A stretch of DNA of 35,709 nt from Mucilaginibacter sp. (GCA_016763755.1 JAESTD010000235.1:1-35709), one strand, 5' to 3'. Positions 23,360 to 31,291 are shown, numbered from the stretch's first letter. Numbers and translations: made by a program. The notes: generated by a model from the letters alone, not told the origin.

Positions 23360-23393
23360 AAAAAGCCCCTTGGTAAAACCGAGGGGCTTTTTA
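23360..23393 (-). terminator. Terminator of lipoprotein gene A
   Basis: AAAAAGCCCCTTGGT and ACCGAGGGGCTTTTT form a 15-bp stem with one T-G pair around a three-base loop, with A-runs giving the U-tract on the minus strand. Confidence 0.85.
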
Positions 23394-23408
23394 TCGCTAA
23401 AAGCGATA

Positions 23409-23627
23409 TTACATTTTTTTAGTTGTGTCTTTAGCAGCCGAGTCAACTTTAGTAGCAGCCGAGTCAACTTTAGCAGCAGCAGAGTCAACTTTAGCAGCAG
23501 CAGTGTCCATTTTAGCAGTATCAGCAGCAGCTGAATCAGCTGAAGAAGCTGAACCTGAACCTTTACAAGCAGCAGCAGAAACTGCGATAGCTAACGCTAA
23601 GAAAGCAACTTTGAATGAATTTTTCAT
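23409..23627 (-). CDS. Small heptad-repeat lipoprotein A (paralog of B)
   Basis: 72 residues. Signal MKNSFKVAFLALAIAVSAAAC with lipobox SAAAC predicts lipidated C21. The mature part is nearly all Ala, Ser, Asp, Lys and Thr: a short SGSASSADSAAADTAK linker, then repeats of the seven-residue unit AAKVDSA, ending DTTKKM. A seven-residue period with Ala at heptad positions could form a long helix or trimeric coiled coil, and with its lipid anchor and terminal lysines it recalls the shape of Braun's Lpp. Peptidoglycan linkage is inference only. Almost identical to the gene at 23789-24004, so a recent tandem duplication. Preceded by the bipartite promoter at 23665-23693. Confidence 0.85.
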   Translation of the reverse strand: MKNSFKVAFLALAIAVSAAACKGSGSASSADSAAADTAKMDTAAAKVDSAAAKVDSAATKVDSAAKDTTKKM

Positions 23628-23664
23628 TGTTTTTGTTTTTAAGTGATTTAATAGTTTTCAGACA

Positions 23665-23693
23665 TTAATACCTAAAAAGAAAAAAGGTAACCC
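23665..23693 (-). promoter_or_regulatory. Bipartite promoter element P1 (lipoprotein A)
   Basis: Minus strand: GGGTTACC (23693-23686), 13-base T-rich spacer, GGTATTAA (23672-23665), 37 bases before the start of lipoprotein A. Same boxes and spacing as P2 and P3. Proposed -35/-10 of the sigma factor encoded at 24361. Confidence 0.7.
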
Positions 23694-23788
23694 ACTTTTA
23701 AAAAAAAAATGCAGATTACCTTTTTAAAACTTAAAAAACTTAAAAAATTAACAATGTAATTTTTAGTATTTAGCCTAATAGGCTAAAA

Positions 23789-24004
23789 TTATTTTTTAGT
23801 TGTGTCTTTAGCAGCAGAGTCAACTTTTGCAGCAGCAGAGTCAACTTTAGTAGCAGCTGAATCAACTTTAGCAGCAGCTGAATCAACTTTAGCAGTGTCA
23901 GCAGCAGCTGAATCAGCAGAAGATGATGAACCTGAACCTTTACAAGCAGCAGCAGAAACTGCGATAGCAAGAGCTAAAAAAGCAACTTTGAATGAATTTT
24001 TCAT
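23789..24004 (-). CDS. Small heptad-repeat lipoprotein B (paralog of A)
   Basis: 71 residues and identical to lipoprotein A except for a handful of positions (SSS for SAS in the linker, TAKVDSAA for TAKMDTAA, order of the AAT/AAA repeats, and no final Met). Signal and lipobox as in A (lipidated C21). The DNA has a 21-base period. A long reading frame on the opposite strand is a by-product of the repeat and is not a gene. A weak 7-bp hairpin (TTTAGCC/GGCTAAA, 23769-23787) lies just past the stop. Preceded by two copies of the bipartite promoter (P2, P3), one more than gene A. Confidence 0.85.
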   Translation of the reverse strand: MKNSFKVAFLALAIAVSAAACKGSGSSSSADSAAADTAKVDSAAAKVDSAATKVDSAAAKVDSAAKDTTKK

Positions 24005-24051
24005 TTTTGTTTTGTTTTAATTAATTGTAAGTATCTTATTCTTTGTAATGG

Positions 24052-24080
24052 TTAATACCCGCATTTTAAAAAGGTAACCC
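24052..24080 (-). promoter_or_regulatory. Bipartite promoter element P2 (lipoprotein B, proximal)
   Basis: Minus strand: GGGTTACC (24080-24073), 13-base spacer, GGTATTAA (24059-24052), 47 bases before the start of lipoprotein B. The conserved GTG in front of GGTTACC is shared with P1. Confidence 0.7.
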
Positions 24081-24129
24081 ACAAAAATTATTTTTTTTAG
24101 AATCTTTTTTAGTGGTGGTGGTTACGCCG

Positions 24130-24158
24130 TTAATATCGGTTATTAGAAAAGGTAACCC
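24130..24158 (-). promoter_or_regulatory. Bipartite promoter element P3 (lipoprotein B, distal)
   Basis: Minus strand: GGGTTACC (24158-24151), 13-base spacer, GATATTAA (24137-24130). Same spacing as P1 and P2, 125 bases before lipoprotein B. Confidence 0.65.
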
Positions 24159-24218
24159 TGTGTTTAAAGTCAAATGTCAAAAATCGGAAAGCGGCTAACT
24201 TTTGGACTTCAGACTTAA

Positions 24219-24247
24219 GAGTTACCTTTGCCGGCAGCAGATAATAC
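24219..24247 (+). promoter_or_regulatory. Bipartite promoter element P4 (sigma gene, distal)
   Basis: Plus strand: GAGTTACC (24219-24226), 13-base spacer, GATAATAC (24240-24247). It matches the P1-P3 pattern at 7 of 8 and 6 of 8 positions with identical spacing, and faces the sigma gene, about 113 bases before its start. Confidence 0.5.
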
Positions 24248-24328
24248 AGTTTACATCGACCTTTAATAAAAAAGCAAAACCCTTTTTTGCTGTAGCTGGT
24301 TATTGCAGAAATTATTTTTGATCTTATT

Positions 24329-24357
24329 GGGTTACTATTCAATATAAAAAGTATTAA
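24329..24357 (+). promoter_or_regulatory. Bipartite promoter element P5 (sigma gene, proximal)
   Basis: Plus strand: GGGTTACT (24329-24336), 13-base spacer, AGTATTAA (24350-24357), only three bases before the GTG at 24361. If used, transcription would start inside or past that GTG. Then either the real start codon is the next GTG (24379) or the box works as an operator. Confidence 0.5.
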
Positions 24358-24360
24358 AGA

Positions 24361-24930
24361 GTGAATAATCAGTTAAATGTGGAAATACCGTCGGATAGTG
24401 AAGTGATCATTGGGATACTGAACAACTCTGACAGTGTTTTAAAAAAGCTTTACCTGGCTTACTTCCCTATGGTTTTGCAACTCATTGTTAACAACAATGG
24501 CGATGAAGATGAGGCCAAGGATATTTATCAGGAAGCTATCATAGTTCTTTACAATAAAATAAAGCGGGGCGATTTTGAGCTGAGCAGTAAGCTTAAAACG
24601 TATATATATTCGGTATGCAGGCGTTTATGGTTAAAGAGGCTTAAACAATTGAACCGATATGCCGGTGGTGATATTAAAGACTTTGAGGAATTTTTGCCTG
24701 TTGAAGAAGAAGTGGAGCGCCACGAAGAGCGCGACCTGCAGATCAGCAAGATGGGAGAGGCTCTAAAATTGTTGGGCGAACCTTGCAAAACTATAATGGA
24801 AGATTTTTATATGCATAACCGAAGCATGCAGGATATATGCGAGAGGTTTGGATATACTAATGCTGATAATGCAAAAACGCAGAAATACAAATGTCTGCAA
24901 AGGCTGAAAAAATTGTTTTTTCAGCAATAA
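24361..24930 (+). CDS. ECF-like sigma-70 family sigma factor
   Basis: A 189-residue sigma factor. Region 2 is at about 25-95: KLYLAYFPMVLQLIVNNNGD, DEAKDIYQEAIIVLYNKIKR, then LKTYIYSVCRRLWLKRL. Region 4 is at about 130-188 (LGEPCKTIMEDFYMHNRSMQ, then DICERFGYTNADNAKTQKYK, a HTH). The start is GTG at 24361; an in-frame GTG at 24379 would give a 183-residue protein that still contains both regions, and no ATG is available. It overlaps nothing and lies 9 bases before its proposed anti-sigma gene. Bipartite elements upstream suggest autoregulation. Confidence 0.9.
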   Translation: MNNQLNVEIPSDSEVIIGILNNSDSVLKKLYLAYFPMVLQLIVNNNGDEDEAKDIYQEAIIVLYNKIKRGDFELSSKLKTYIYSVCRRLWLKRLKQLNRYAGGDIKDFEEFLPVEEEVERHEERDLQISKMGEALKLLGEPCKTIMEDFYMHNRSMQDICERFGYTNADNAKTQKYKCLQRLKKLFFQQ

Positions 24931-24939
24931 AAACGAGTG

Positions 24940-26046
24940 ATGATCATGAGAGAGAATCAACTTATTGAATTGATTGAACGTTACCTTGGCGGCGAGATGA
25001 CCGCGCAGGAGCGTGAAGATTTTGAGGCTTTACGGAAAAATGATGCTTCTGTTGATGCAAAAATGGCGGAGCATAAAGATCTTACTTCGCTTATCAAGCA
25101 ATACAACGAGCGTGTGAAGCTGGAGACGCGCCTTAACGCCATACATGATGAGATAGATGTACACACATTAAAAGAAGATCTGATGGCCCACCCATCATGG
25201 ATTGTACAGATGTGGCGTAACCACCACTCAAAAATATCTGTGGCGGCTTCGGTAGCTATATTGGCTATCCTGCTTACCTTGTTTGTAACAGGGGATCTGA
25301 GCAACAAAGACCCTCGTTTCCAACAATTAAAAGCTGATGTTGAAGGTGTAAAAAGACAACAGCGCCAGTTAGGTGAACAACAGAAAAATATTTATAAAAC
25401 AGTAAAAACTGCGCCTGTAACAAATGCCAAGTTTCGCGGTACGGGCTTTGCTCTTACTGGCAACGGTTACATAGTAACCAATTTTCACGTGGTTAACGGT
25501 GGAGACAGTGTTTATGTGCAAAATGCAGAAGGCACATCATTTCATACGAAAGTTGTGTATACCGATCCTGCTTATGATGTAGCTATCTTACAGGTAAATG
25601 ATACATCTTTTAAAAATATAGGTCCGGTACCGTACGCTTTCAAAAAATCTAAAAGCGACCTTGGTGAACTGGTTTATACCTTAGGTTTCCCCGGTGATGA
25701 TGTCAAATATGGCCCGGGTGCTTTAACCGGTGCTTCAGGCTACCGTGGCGACACTACCGAGTATGAAGTTTATATCCCGGTTAATCCTGGTAATAGCGGT
25801 GGCCCATTGTTGGATGATAAAGGTAACATCATAGGTGTGATAAATGGTAAGCAAACTCAAACATCAGGTGCGGCTTTTGCGGTTAAATCACGCTATCTGT
25901 TAAAAGCCATCCAAAGCATACCTTCAGATTCGCTTACAAAATCAATCAACCTGAACACGAAAAGCACCATGGCTAACTTAAGCCGTACCAAGCAGATTGA
26001 AAAACTGCGCAATTACGTGTTTATGGTGAAGGTTTATAATCAGTAG
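24940..26046 (+). CDS. Anti-sigma factor fused to a membrane-anchored trypsin/HtrA-type protease
   Basis: A 368-residue protein (ATG 24940; GTG 24937 and ATG 24946 are alternatives). In order: an N-terminal anti-sigma-like helical domain (about 1-85: ELIERYLGGEMTAQEREDFE, without the zinc-binding HxxxCxxC); one membrane helix (about 99-118: ISVAASVAILAILLTLFV); a Gln/Lys coiled coil (about 126-157); and an S1C protease domain with the full triad, His183 in TNFHVVNGG, Asp213 in AYDVAIL and Ser286 in NPGNSGGPL. No PDZ domain follows. The expected topology puts the sigma-binding part in the cytoplasm and the protease outside. It is co-directional with the sigma gene, so probably one operon. A dual sensor and regulator is inferred. 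Confidence 0.85.
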   Translation: MIMRENQLIELIERYLGGEMTAQEREDFEALRKNDASVDAKMAEHKDLTSLIKQYNERVKLETRLNAIHDEIDVHTLKEDLMAHPSWIVQMWRNHHSKISVAASVAILAILLTLFVTGDLSNKDPRFQQLKADVEGVKRQQRQLGEQQKNIYKTVKTAPVTNAKFRGTGFALTGNGYIVTNFHVVNGGDSVYVQNAEGTSFHTKVVYTDPAYDVAILQVNDTSFKNIGPVPYAFKKSKSDLGELVYTLGFPGDDVKYGPGALTGASGYRGDTTEYEVYIPVNPGNSGGPLLDDKGNIIGVINGKQTQTSGAAFAVKSRYLLKAIQSIPSDSLTKSINLNTKSTMANLSRTKQIEKLRNYVFMVKVYNQ

Positions 26047-26069
26047 CAAAATCAACAATCCCCATATGT

Positions 26070-26106
26070 AAAGGGTGATGCATTAACTTGTATCACCCTT
26101 TCTCTT
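26070..26106 (+). terminator. Terminator of the sigma/anti-sigma operon
   Basis: AAAGGGTGAT (26070-26079) pairs with ATCACCCTTT (26092-26101), followed by a T-rich tail (CTCTTT). Confidence 0.85.
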
Positions 26107-26220
26107 TACCGGTGAGTTTTTGACCGCTGATTTTTGATAATTGATGGATTACGCTGATTTTTTGAACTTTGGTTTTTTTGATTGAGGGATCTGTTTGATA
26201 TTCTATTTCTTACTACCCAA
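26107..26220. repeat. Degenerate CGCTGATTTTT repeats
   Basis: CCGCTGATTTTTGATAATTG and ACGCTGATTTTTTGAACTTT are two related copies about 28 bases apart. The rest of the stretch is AT-rich without a gene. Confidence 0.4.
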
Positions 26221-26349
26221 TGTCATTTCGAGCGAGCAGAAGGGCGGGGTTGTGAAATGGGGTGACGAGAAATCTTTTGCGAGCGGCTCAGCGAACGTTA
26301 TTGTCAAGTGCAGAAGATTTCTCCTCGCTGTCGCTCGTTCGAAATGACA
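26221..26349. repeat. GTCATTTCGA-type long palindromic repeat
   Basis: TGTCATTTCGAGCGAGCAGA and a right arm ending TCGCTCGTTCGAAATGACA, with an inner pair GAGAAATCTT / AGAAGATTTCTC. Second copy of the family at 14066-14229. Confidence 0.75.
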
Positions 26350-26368
26350 ATCGGAATATAAAAACGTA

Positions 26369-26407
26369 TGTCATTGCTGTAAAGAGCAGTTGCTCGTGGC
26401 AATGACA
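26369..26407. repeat. Short GTCATTGC palindrome
   Basis: TGTCATTGC and GCAATGACA flank a 21-base centre with CTGTAAAGAGCAGTTGCTCG. A reduced member of the GTCATTGCGAG family. A heptamer-like tract (26426-26460, with TCTTGAT, TCCTGAT and related units) follows up to and into the nuoCD stop. Confidence 0.55.
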
Positions 26408-26458
26408 AGATGAGTTGATATTCCGTCTTGATTCCTGATTCTAAAAGTCTTGAATCTC

Positions 26459-28207
26459 TTACCTATCCACTTCCCCCAACACAAAATCAATAGAGCCTAT
26501 AATAGCGATCACATCGGCTATCATTACGCTTTTGGTTATGGCAGGTACAACAGATAGGTTGTTGTAGCTTGGGCCGCGGGCTTTAACGCGGAAGGGAATC
26601 TCAGAGCGTTCGTTGTCATGGATGAAGTAAAAACCCAATTCGCCTTTGGCGCCTTCGCAGCGGGTGTAATAATCTTGCGCTTTTGGGGTAAGCTTGCGGG
26701 GTAGCTTGGCGCGAGGATCAAAATCTGGTGTGCGTTTAAGCTCTTTTTGGAGCCTGTCCAGGCATTGCTCAATAATGCGGACAGATTGATCTATCTCATC
26801 TACACGCACCTTGTAGCGGTCCCAGCAATCGCCTACAGAACCCATCAGGCCGGTACCTATCGGTACTTCAAAATCAAGTTCAGGGTAAACCGAGTAACCG
26901 TCAATACGGCGCAGATCATACCGCAAGCCCGAGCCACGTAATACCGGGCCGGTACAGCCATAGTTGATAGCCACATCCAATGGCAACACACCCACGTTGG
27001 CGGTTCTGCTTATGAAGATCTGGTTATCGGTTAAAAGCTGGTTAAGCTCAACCATTTTTGGTTTAAAGTAGTCGATAAACTCGCGGCAGCGTTCCTCAAA
27101 ACCAACGGGCAGATCATAGAACAAGCCACCAACCCAAATATAGTTGTACAGCATGCGCGAGCCTGATGCCCACTCCAGCATGCCCATAATATGCTCACGA
27201 TCACGGAAACACCACAGGAATGGCGTAAACGCGCCTATATCGATACCATAAGTACCAATAGCTATCAGGTGCGATGCAATACGATTCATCTCACAAACCA
27301 GCACACGGATGTACTCGATACGTTTAGGAATATCTTTATCAATGCCCAGCATTTTTTCGGCACCCATTACCCAGGCGTGGGCATTGTTCATTGATGCCAG
27401 GTAATCCATCCTATCCGTAAACGGGATGGTTTGCTGGTAGGTAAGCGCTTCGGCATGCTTCTCAAAACAGCGGTGCAGATAACCTACATGGGGAATAACC
27501 TCTTTTACTATTTCACCATCTGTTATCAACTCCAGGCGAAGCACGCCGTGGGTTGATGGGTGCTGCGGCCCCATGTTTAAAACCATATCCTCAACTGCAG
27601 CGTCGGCTATTTTTTGTTCGTAGCGTTTTAGTGCCTCGTTGTATTTAGGGTTCTTGTCTTCTGCAATTTTATATTCGATCTTCTCGGCGCTATCCTTAGG
27701 TTGTACGGGATAATCTATCGGGATTCCTTTATAATATTCGGTAGCTATGTAGTCTTTACGAAGCGGATAACCTTCCCAATCATCGGGCAATAAAATACGG
27801 CGCAGATCGGGGTGGCCTTCAAAAAAGATACCTGCCAGATCATAGGCCTCGCGCTCATGCCAGTCGGCAGTGGCGTAAACGTGCGATACGGTAGGGAAGG
27901 TGGGCAGGTTGTATTCATTCCTGTCATTCTCCACACTCACCTTTAGGGTGATGGTGAGATTATACGGAATAGATGTTAATTGATAAACAGCACCAAAGCG
28001 ATTGGCGGCAGTGCCATAATCAATCCCGCTTAAACAGTTCAGCAGGTCGAAGTATGTTTTTGGGTTATCGCGCAGTTCGAGGCAGACATCGGCTATCCTT
28101 TCGGCTTGTATCAGTAGCGCGGGCTGCAGGCCAGTGCGTTCTTCGCCAACAATTACTTCATCGCCAAATTTGGCCGCCAATAAATCTTTAATATCGTCAA
28201 AGGTCAT
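26459..28207 (-). CDS. nuoCD: NADH-quinone oxidoreductase fused subunits C and D
   Basis: A 582-residue fusion of two peripheral-arm subunits of respiratory complex I. The NuoC part is about 1-170 ([34 protein letters not shown], in two pieces). The NuoD part runs from about 205 to the end ([20 protein letters not shown], then [17 protein letters not shown] and GKGELGFY-like). The VGYLHR, HPSTHG and RIDGYSV-like motifs of the quinone-binding site are present, and no internal stop or frameshift separates C from D. It is not in a nuo operon here: pdxH is directly upstream with a 4-base overlap, and nothing nuo-like is downstream. Confidence 0.95.
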   Translation of the reverse strand: MTFDDIKDLLAAKFGDEVIVGEERTGLQPALLIQAERIADVCLELRDNPKTYFDLLNCLSGIDYGTAANRFGAVYQLTSIPYNLTITLKVSVENDRNEYNLPTFPTVSHVYATADWHEREAYDLAGIFFEGHPDLRRILLPDDWEGYPLRKDYIATEYYKGIPIDYPVQPKDSAEKIEYKIAEDKNPKYNEALKRYEQKIADAAVEDMVLNMGPQHPSTHGVLRLELITDGEIVKEVIPHVGYLHRCFEKHAEALTYQQTIPFTDRMDYLASMNNAHAWVMGAEKMLGIDKDIPKRIEYIRVLVCEMNRIASHLIAIGTYGIDIGAFTPFLWCFRDREHIMGMLEWASGSRMLYNYIWVGGLFYDLPVGFEERCREFIDYFKPKMVELNQLLTDNQIFISRTANVGVLPLDVAINYGCTGPVLRGSGLRYDLRRIDGYSVYPELDFEVPIGTGLMGSVGDCWDRYKVRVDEIDQSVRIIEQCLDRLQKELKRTPDFDPRAKLPRKLTPKAQDYYTRCEGAKGELGFYFIHDNERSEIPFRVKARGPSYNNLSVVPAITKSVMIADVIAIIGSIDFVLGEVDR

Positions 28208-28851
28208 GGAGCCAGGCGTACTATTTTCCAGTTTTTGTTATCAACTTTTTTATAAACAATCCTATCGTGCAGGCGACTACGGCGGCCTTGCCAAAACTCT
28301 ATCATCCGCGGTTTTACAATGTAACCGCCCCAGTGCGATGGTTTTGGTATTTCGCCATCGCCGAATTCCACTTCAAGTTTTGCGATATGCTCTTCGAGCG
28401 CTTCGCGACTCTCGATTTCCCGGCTTTGCGGCGATGCAACAGCACTTATCTGGCTGGCTTTAGGGCGCGAGTGGAAATATTTTTCAGAATACCATTTATC
28501 CAGCTTCTCAATAGTACCCTCAATACGGATCTGGCGCTCCATATCGCCCCAGAAAAATACCAGGGCAGCATTGGGGTTTTTGGCCAGCTCTTTGCCTTTA
28601 CGGCTTAAATAGTTAGTATAAAATTTAAAACCATCCTCACTAAAGCCTTTTAAGAGTACAATCCTTGCCGATGGGCGGCCATCAGTTGTGGCGGTAGCCA
28701 GTGTCATGGCATTAGGCTCGTGCACCTGCGCGTTAATGGCGTCGTTAAACCATTTGTCGAACTGTTTTATAGGGTTGGCATCCACATCTTTCTCGCTAAG
28801 CGAGGCCGCTGCGTAATCCTGTCTTAAATTTTCTATATCTTTTTGCTCCAT
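28204..28851 (-). CDS. pdxH: Pyridoxamine 5'-phosphate oxidase
   Basis: Makes pyridoxal 5'-phosphate from pyridoxine or pyridoxamine 5'-phosphate with FMN. 215 residues, the normal size. [20 protein letters not shown] begins the split barrel and [20 protein letters not shown] binds [24 protein letters not shown] and [13 protein letters not shown] near the end are signature stretches. Stop codon TGA overlaps the ATG of nuoCD (ATGA), so the two are translationally coupled. A TAAGTTTG -7 box ends five bases before the ATG. Confidence 0.95.
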   Translation of the reverse strand: MEQKDIENLRQDYAAASLSEKDVDANPIKQFDKWFNDAINAQVHEPNAMTLATATTDGRPSARIVLLKGFSEDGFKFYTNYLSRKGKELAKNPNAALVFFWGDMERQIRIEGTIEKLDKWYSEKYFHSRPKASQISAVASPQSREIESREALEEHIAKLEVEFGDGEIPKPSHWGGYIVKPRMIEFWQGRRSRLHDRIVYKKVDNKNWKIVRLAP

Positions 28852-28856
28852 CAGCG

Positions 28857-28864
28857 CAAACTTA
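28857..28864 (-). promoter_or_regulatory. -7 box of pdxH, five bases before the ATG
   Basis: The minus strand reads TAAGTTTG (a TAnnTTTG match), then CGCTG and the start codon at 28851. Implies a leaderless mRNA for pdxH-nuoCD. Confidence 0.5.
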
Positions 28865-28961
28865 CAAATTAATTAAACCGTATGTAATTGAAACAATCCG
28901 TTTTTAATGGCTAATGAACATATTTTTACATTTAGCGTTTAATTTATAAATACGTAACCTT

Positions 28962-29525
28962 ATGCTAAGTCCAATCGCACCGGCTGCAGGCCGTTTATTG
29001 ATATCTGAGCCTTTTATGGCCGATCCTAATTTTAAACGGTCAGTTATCCTGCTTACCGAATATTCTGAAGCCGGAGCAATGGGTTTTGTGCTTAACCATC
29101 AAACTGAAATGATGCTGGGCGATATTTTGCCCGATGTTTCATACTCAGAGATACCCGTTTATGCCGGCGGACCGGTTGCTGCCAACACCCTGCACTACAT
29201 ACACCGCTGCCCGGATAAGATTGATAATGGCATTGAAATATGGGACGGTATTTACTGGGGCGGCGATTTTGACCAGATAAAAGAATTAATAACCAACTAC
29301 CAGCTAACCGAAGACGAAATAAAGTTTTTTACCGGATACAGCGGCTGGACACCAAGCCAATTGGATGATGAACTTCGGGAAGACTCGTGGATAGTGGCCA
29401 ATAATTTTGAAGCCGACAGCATATTCAGCAATAATGAACAAAATTTGTGGAAAGAGGTGGTAATAGGCCTGGGCCAGCGCTATGCCCATATTGCTAATTT
29501 CCCGGAAAATCCGATGTTGAATTAG
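28962..29525 (+). CDS. YqgE/AlgH family protein
   Basis: A 187-residue UPF0301 protein. The hallmark is AGRLLISEPFMADPNFKRSV near the start, then AGAMGFVLNHQ and VYAGGPVAANTLHYIHRCPD; the C-terminal part has FTGYSGWTPSQLDDELR. The family is widespread but its molecular role is unclear (in Pseudomonas, AlgH was linked to alginate synthesis genetically). No partner such as ruvX is adjacent. Monocistronic. Confidence 0.9.
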   Translation: MLSPIAPAAGRLLISEPFMADPNFKRSVILLTEYSEAGAMGFVLNHQTEMMLGDILPDVSYSEIPVYAGGPVAANTLHYIHRCPDKIDNGIEIWDGIYWGGDFDQIKELITNYQLTEDEIKFFTGYSGWTPSQLDDELREDSWIVANNFEADSIFSNNEQNLWKEVVIGLGQRYAHIANFPENPMLN

Positions 29526-29526
29526 G

Positions 29527-29602
29527 AAGCCTCACCCCAAACCCCTCTCCGAGGGAAAGAAAGCCCCACCCAAACCCTCTCCGCCGGTTGGCGGAGGGCT
29601 TA
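29527..29602. repeat. Double CCCTCTCC-type palindrome
   Basis: Two half-elements in a row, ACCCCTCTCCGAGGG and ACCCTCTCCGCCGG with a GGCGGAGGGCTT close, between AAGCC and GGGCTT ends. Same family as 725-763. Confidence 0.6.
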
Positions 29603-29676
29603 AGAAAGTTTTATTTTAGAAGTCTCGCCTTTCGGGGTAGATTTAGAGGGGGCTGAAATAAAAATATACTATAATA

Positions 29677-29762
29677 GCGTCTTTGCGAGGTACGAAGTAA
29701 TCTCCGTACTATGTAGAGCCGCTTGTCCTGTGTAGAGATTGCTTCGTTTCTCGCAATGACGC
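29677..29762. repeat. GTCATTGCGAG-type palindromic repeat
   Basis: GCGTCTTTGCGAGGTACGAA and TTCGTTTCTCGCAATGACGC are inverted arms around a GATTGC-containing centre. Same family as 19295-19388 and 34673-34757. Confidence 0.7.
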
Positions 29763-29774
29763 GTTTAATAAACG

Positions 29775-29802
29775 ATAAAGGCCCGATTTATCGGGCCTTT
29801 AT
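29775..29802 (-). terminator. Terminator of glyS
   Basis: ATAAAGGCCCGA (29775-29786) and TCGGGCCTTTAT (29791-29802) form a perfect 12-bp stem with loop TTTA just past the glyS stop. Confidence 0.9.
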
Positions 29803-29804
29803 TG

Positions 29805-31283
29805 TTACAATACATTCTTCCAGCTAACCAAGTCGCCTATGATGCGGTCAAGGTCATCGGCGTTTACACGCTCCTGGGCCATAGTATCGCGATGGCGAAT
29901 GGTTACGGTATTATCTTCTAACGATTGGTGGTCTACCGTAATACAGAACGGCGTACCGATAGCATCCTGGCGGCGGTAACGTTTTCCGATAGCATCTTTC
30001 TCCTCGTATTGCAGGTTAAAGTTTACTTTCAATTTGTCCATTATCTCGCGGGCTTTCTCCGGCAGGCCGTCTTTCTTGGTCAATGGGAAAATAGCTGCTT
30101 TAACCGGAGCAAGGGCAGGGTGCAGGCGCAACACCGTACGGCTATCCTGTTTCTCGTCGGTGCTCAGGTCTTCTTCTTCGTAAGCGTTGATCAGAGTAAG
30201 CAGGAACATCCTGTCTAAACCGATAGAAGTCTCAATTACGTAAGGGATGTAGTTACCATAAGGTTTGCCGGTTTCAGGGTCAACCTCAGGGTCAAAATAC
30301 TGCATTTTCTTACGTGAGAATTTCTCATGCTGACTCAAATCGAAATCGGTACGGCTATGGATACCTTCAACTTCTTTAAAACCGAACGGGAAGTTATACT
30401 CAATATCAAAAGCAGCATCAGCATAGTGGGCTAATTTTGTATGCTCATGGTAACGGTATTTCTCCGGCGCGGTACCTAAGGCCAAGTGCCAGTTTAAACG
30501 GGTTTGTTTCCATTTATCAAACCACTCACGCTGTGTACCCGGGCGAACAAAGAATTGCATCTCCATCTGCTCAAACTCGCGCATGCGGATAATGAACTGG
30601 CGGGCAATCACCTCGTTACGGAAAGCTTTACCAATTTGCGCAATACCAAATGGAATCTTCATCCTGCCAGATTTTTGCACGTTCAAATAGTTCACAAAAA
30701 TACCTTGAGCCGTTTCAGGGCGCAGGTAAATGGTATCAGATTCATCGGCAATTGCACCCACCTGCGTGCTGAACATCAGGTTAAACTGGCGTACATCTGT
30801 CCAGTTGGCGGTGCCGCTTACGGGGCATTTAATATTTTGTTCAATGATCAGTTCGCGCAAGCGTGTCAGGTTCTCTGCTTTAAGCGCGTTGTCCATCTCA
30901 ATTTGCAATTCTTCGGCTTCGCTGGTTTTGCCGTCCTCGTCCAACTGGGCAATGCGGTCTTCCAGTAACTGATCGGCGCGGTAGCGTTTTTTGCTGTCCT
31001 TATTGTCTATCATCGGGTCGCTGAAACCGTCAACGTGGCCGCTTGCTTTCCAGATGGTAGGGTGCATAAATATAGCAGAATCAATACCAACAATGTTCTC
31101 GTTCATCTGCACCATGGCTTTCCACCAATAGGTTTTAATGTTGTTCTTTAATTCAGAACCATTTTGGCCGTAATCGTAAACGGCGCTAAGCCCATCATAG
31201 ATCTCGCTACTCTGGAAAACAAAGCCATATTCTTTGGCGTGTGATATTACGTTTTTAAATAGATCGTCGGTTTGATTGCTCAT
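29805..31283 (-). CDS. glyS: Glycyl-tRNA synthetase, single-chain homodimeric type
   Basis: Charges tRNA-Gly. 492 residues; the eukaryote-like class II dimeric form rather than the alpha2beta2 GlyQ/GlyS pair. In order: KEYGFVFQSSEIYDGLSAVY at the start, the motif-1 region, motif 2 (GIAQIGKAFRNEVIARQFII), IETSIGLDRMFLL as motif 3, and an anticodon-binding domain with FPLTKKDGLPEKAREI. Monocistronic; a TATCTTTG -7 box lies nine bases before the ATG. Confidence 0.96.
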   Translation of the reverse strand: MSNQTDDLFKNVISHAKEYGFVFQSSEIYDGLSAVYDYGQNGSELKNNIKTYWWKAMVQMNENIVGIDSAIFMHPTIWKASGHVDGFSDPMIDNKDSKKRYRADQLLEDRIAQLDEDGKTSEAEELQIEMDNALKAENLTRLRELIIEQNIKCPVSGTANWTDVRQFNLMFSTQVGAIADESDTIYLRPETAQGIFVNYLNVQKSGRMKIPFGIAQIGKAFRNEVIARQFIIRMREFEQMEMQFFVRPGTQREWFDKWKQTRLNWHLALGTAPEKYRYHEHTKLAHYADAAFDIEYNFPFGFKEVEGIHSRTDFDLSQHEKFSRKKMQYFDPEVDPETGKPYGNYIPYVIETSIGLDRMFLLTLINAYEEEDLSTDEKQDSRTVLRLHPALAPVKAAIFPLTKKDGLPEKAREIMDKLKVNFNLQYEEKDAIGKRYRRQDAIGTPFCITVDHQSLEDNTVTIRHRDTMAQERVNADDLDRIIGDLVSWKNVL

Positions 31284-31291
31284 AATAAGGG

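Noticed and set aside
23713..23741. Sixth copy of the bipartite promoter (AGATTACC on the plus strand)
   Set aside because: The first box is only a partial match, the second position after 13 bases does not resemble GRTATTAA, and it faces no gene start.
23425..24020. Long plus-strand frames opposite the two heptad lipoproteins
   Set aside because: They arise because the 21-base repeat has no stop in that frame. Their repetitive product (AAESTL units) has no signal, no promoter and no start site, while the minus-strand frames have signal peptides and lipoboxes.
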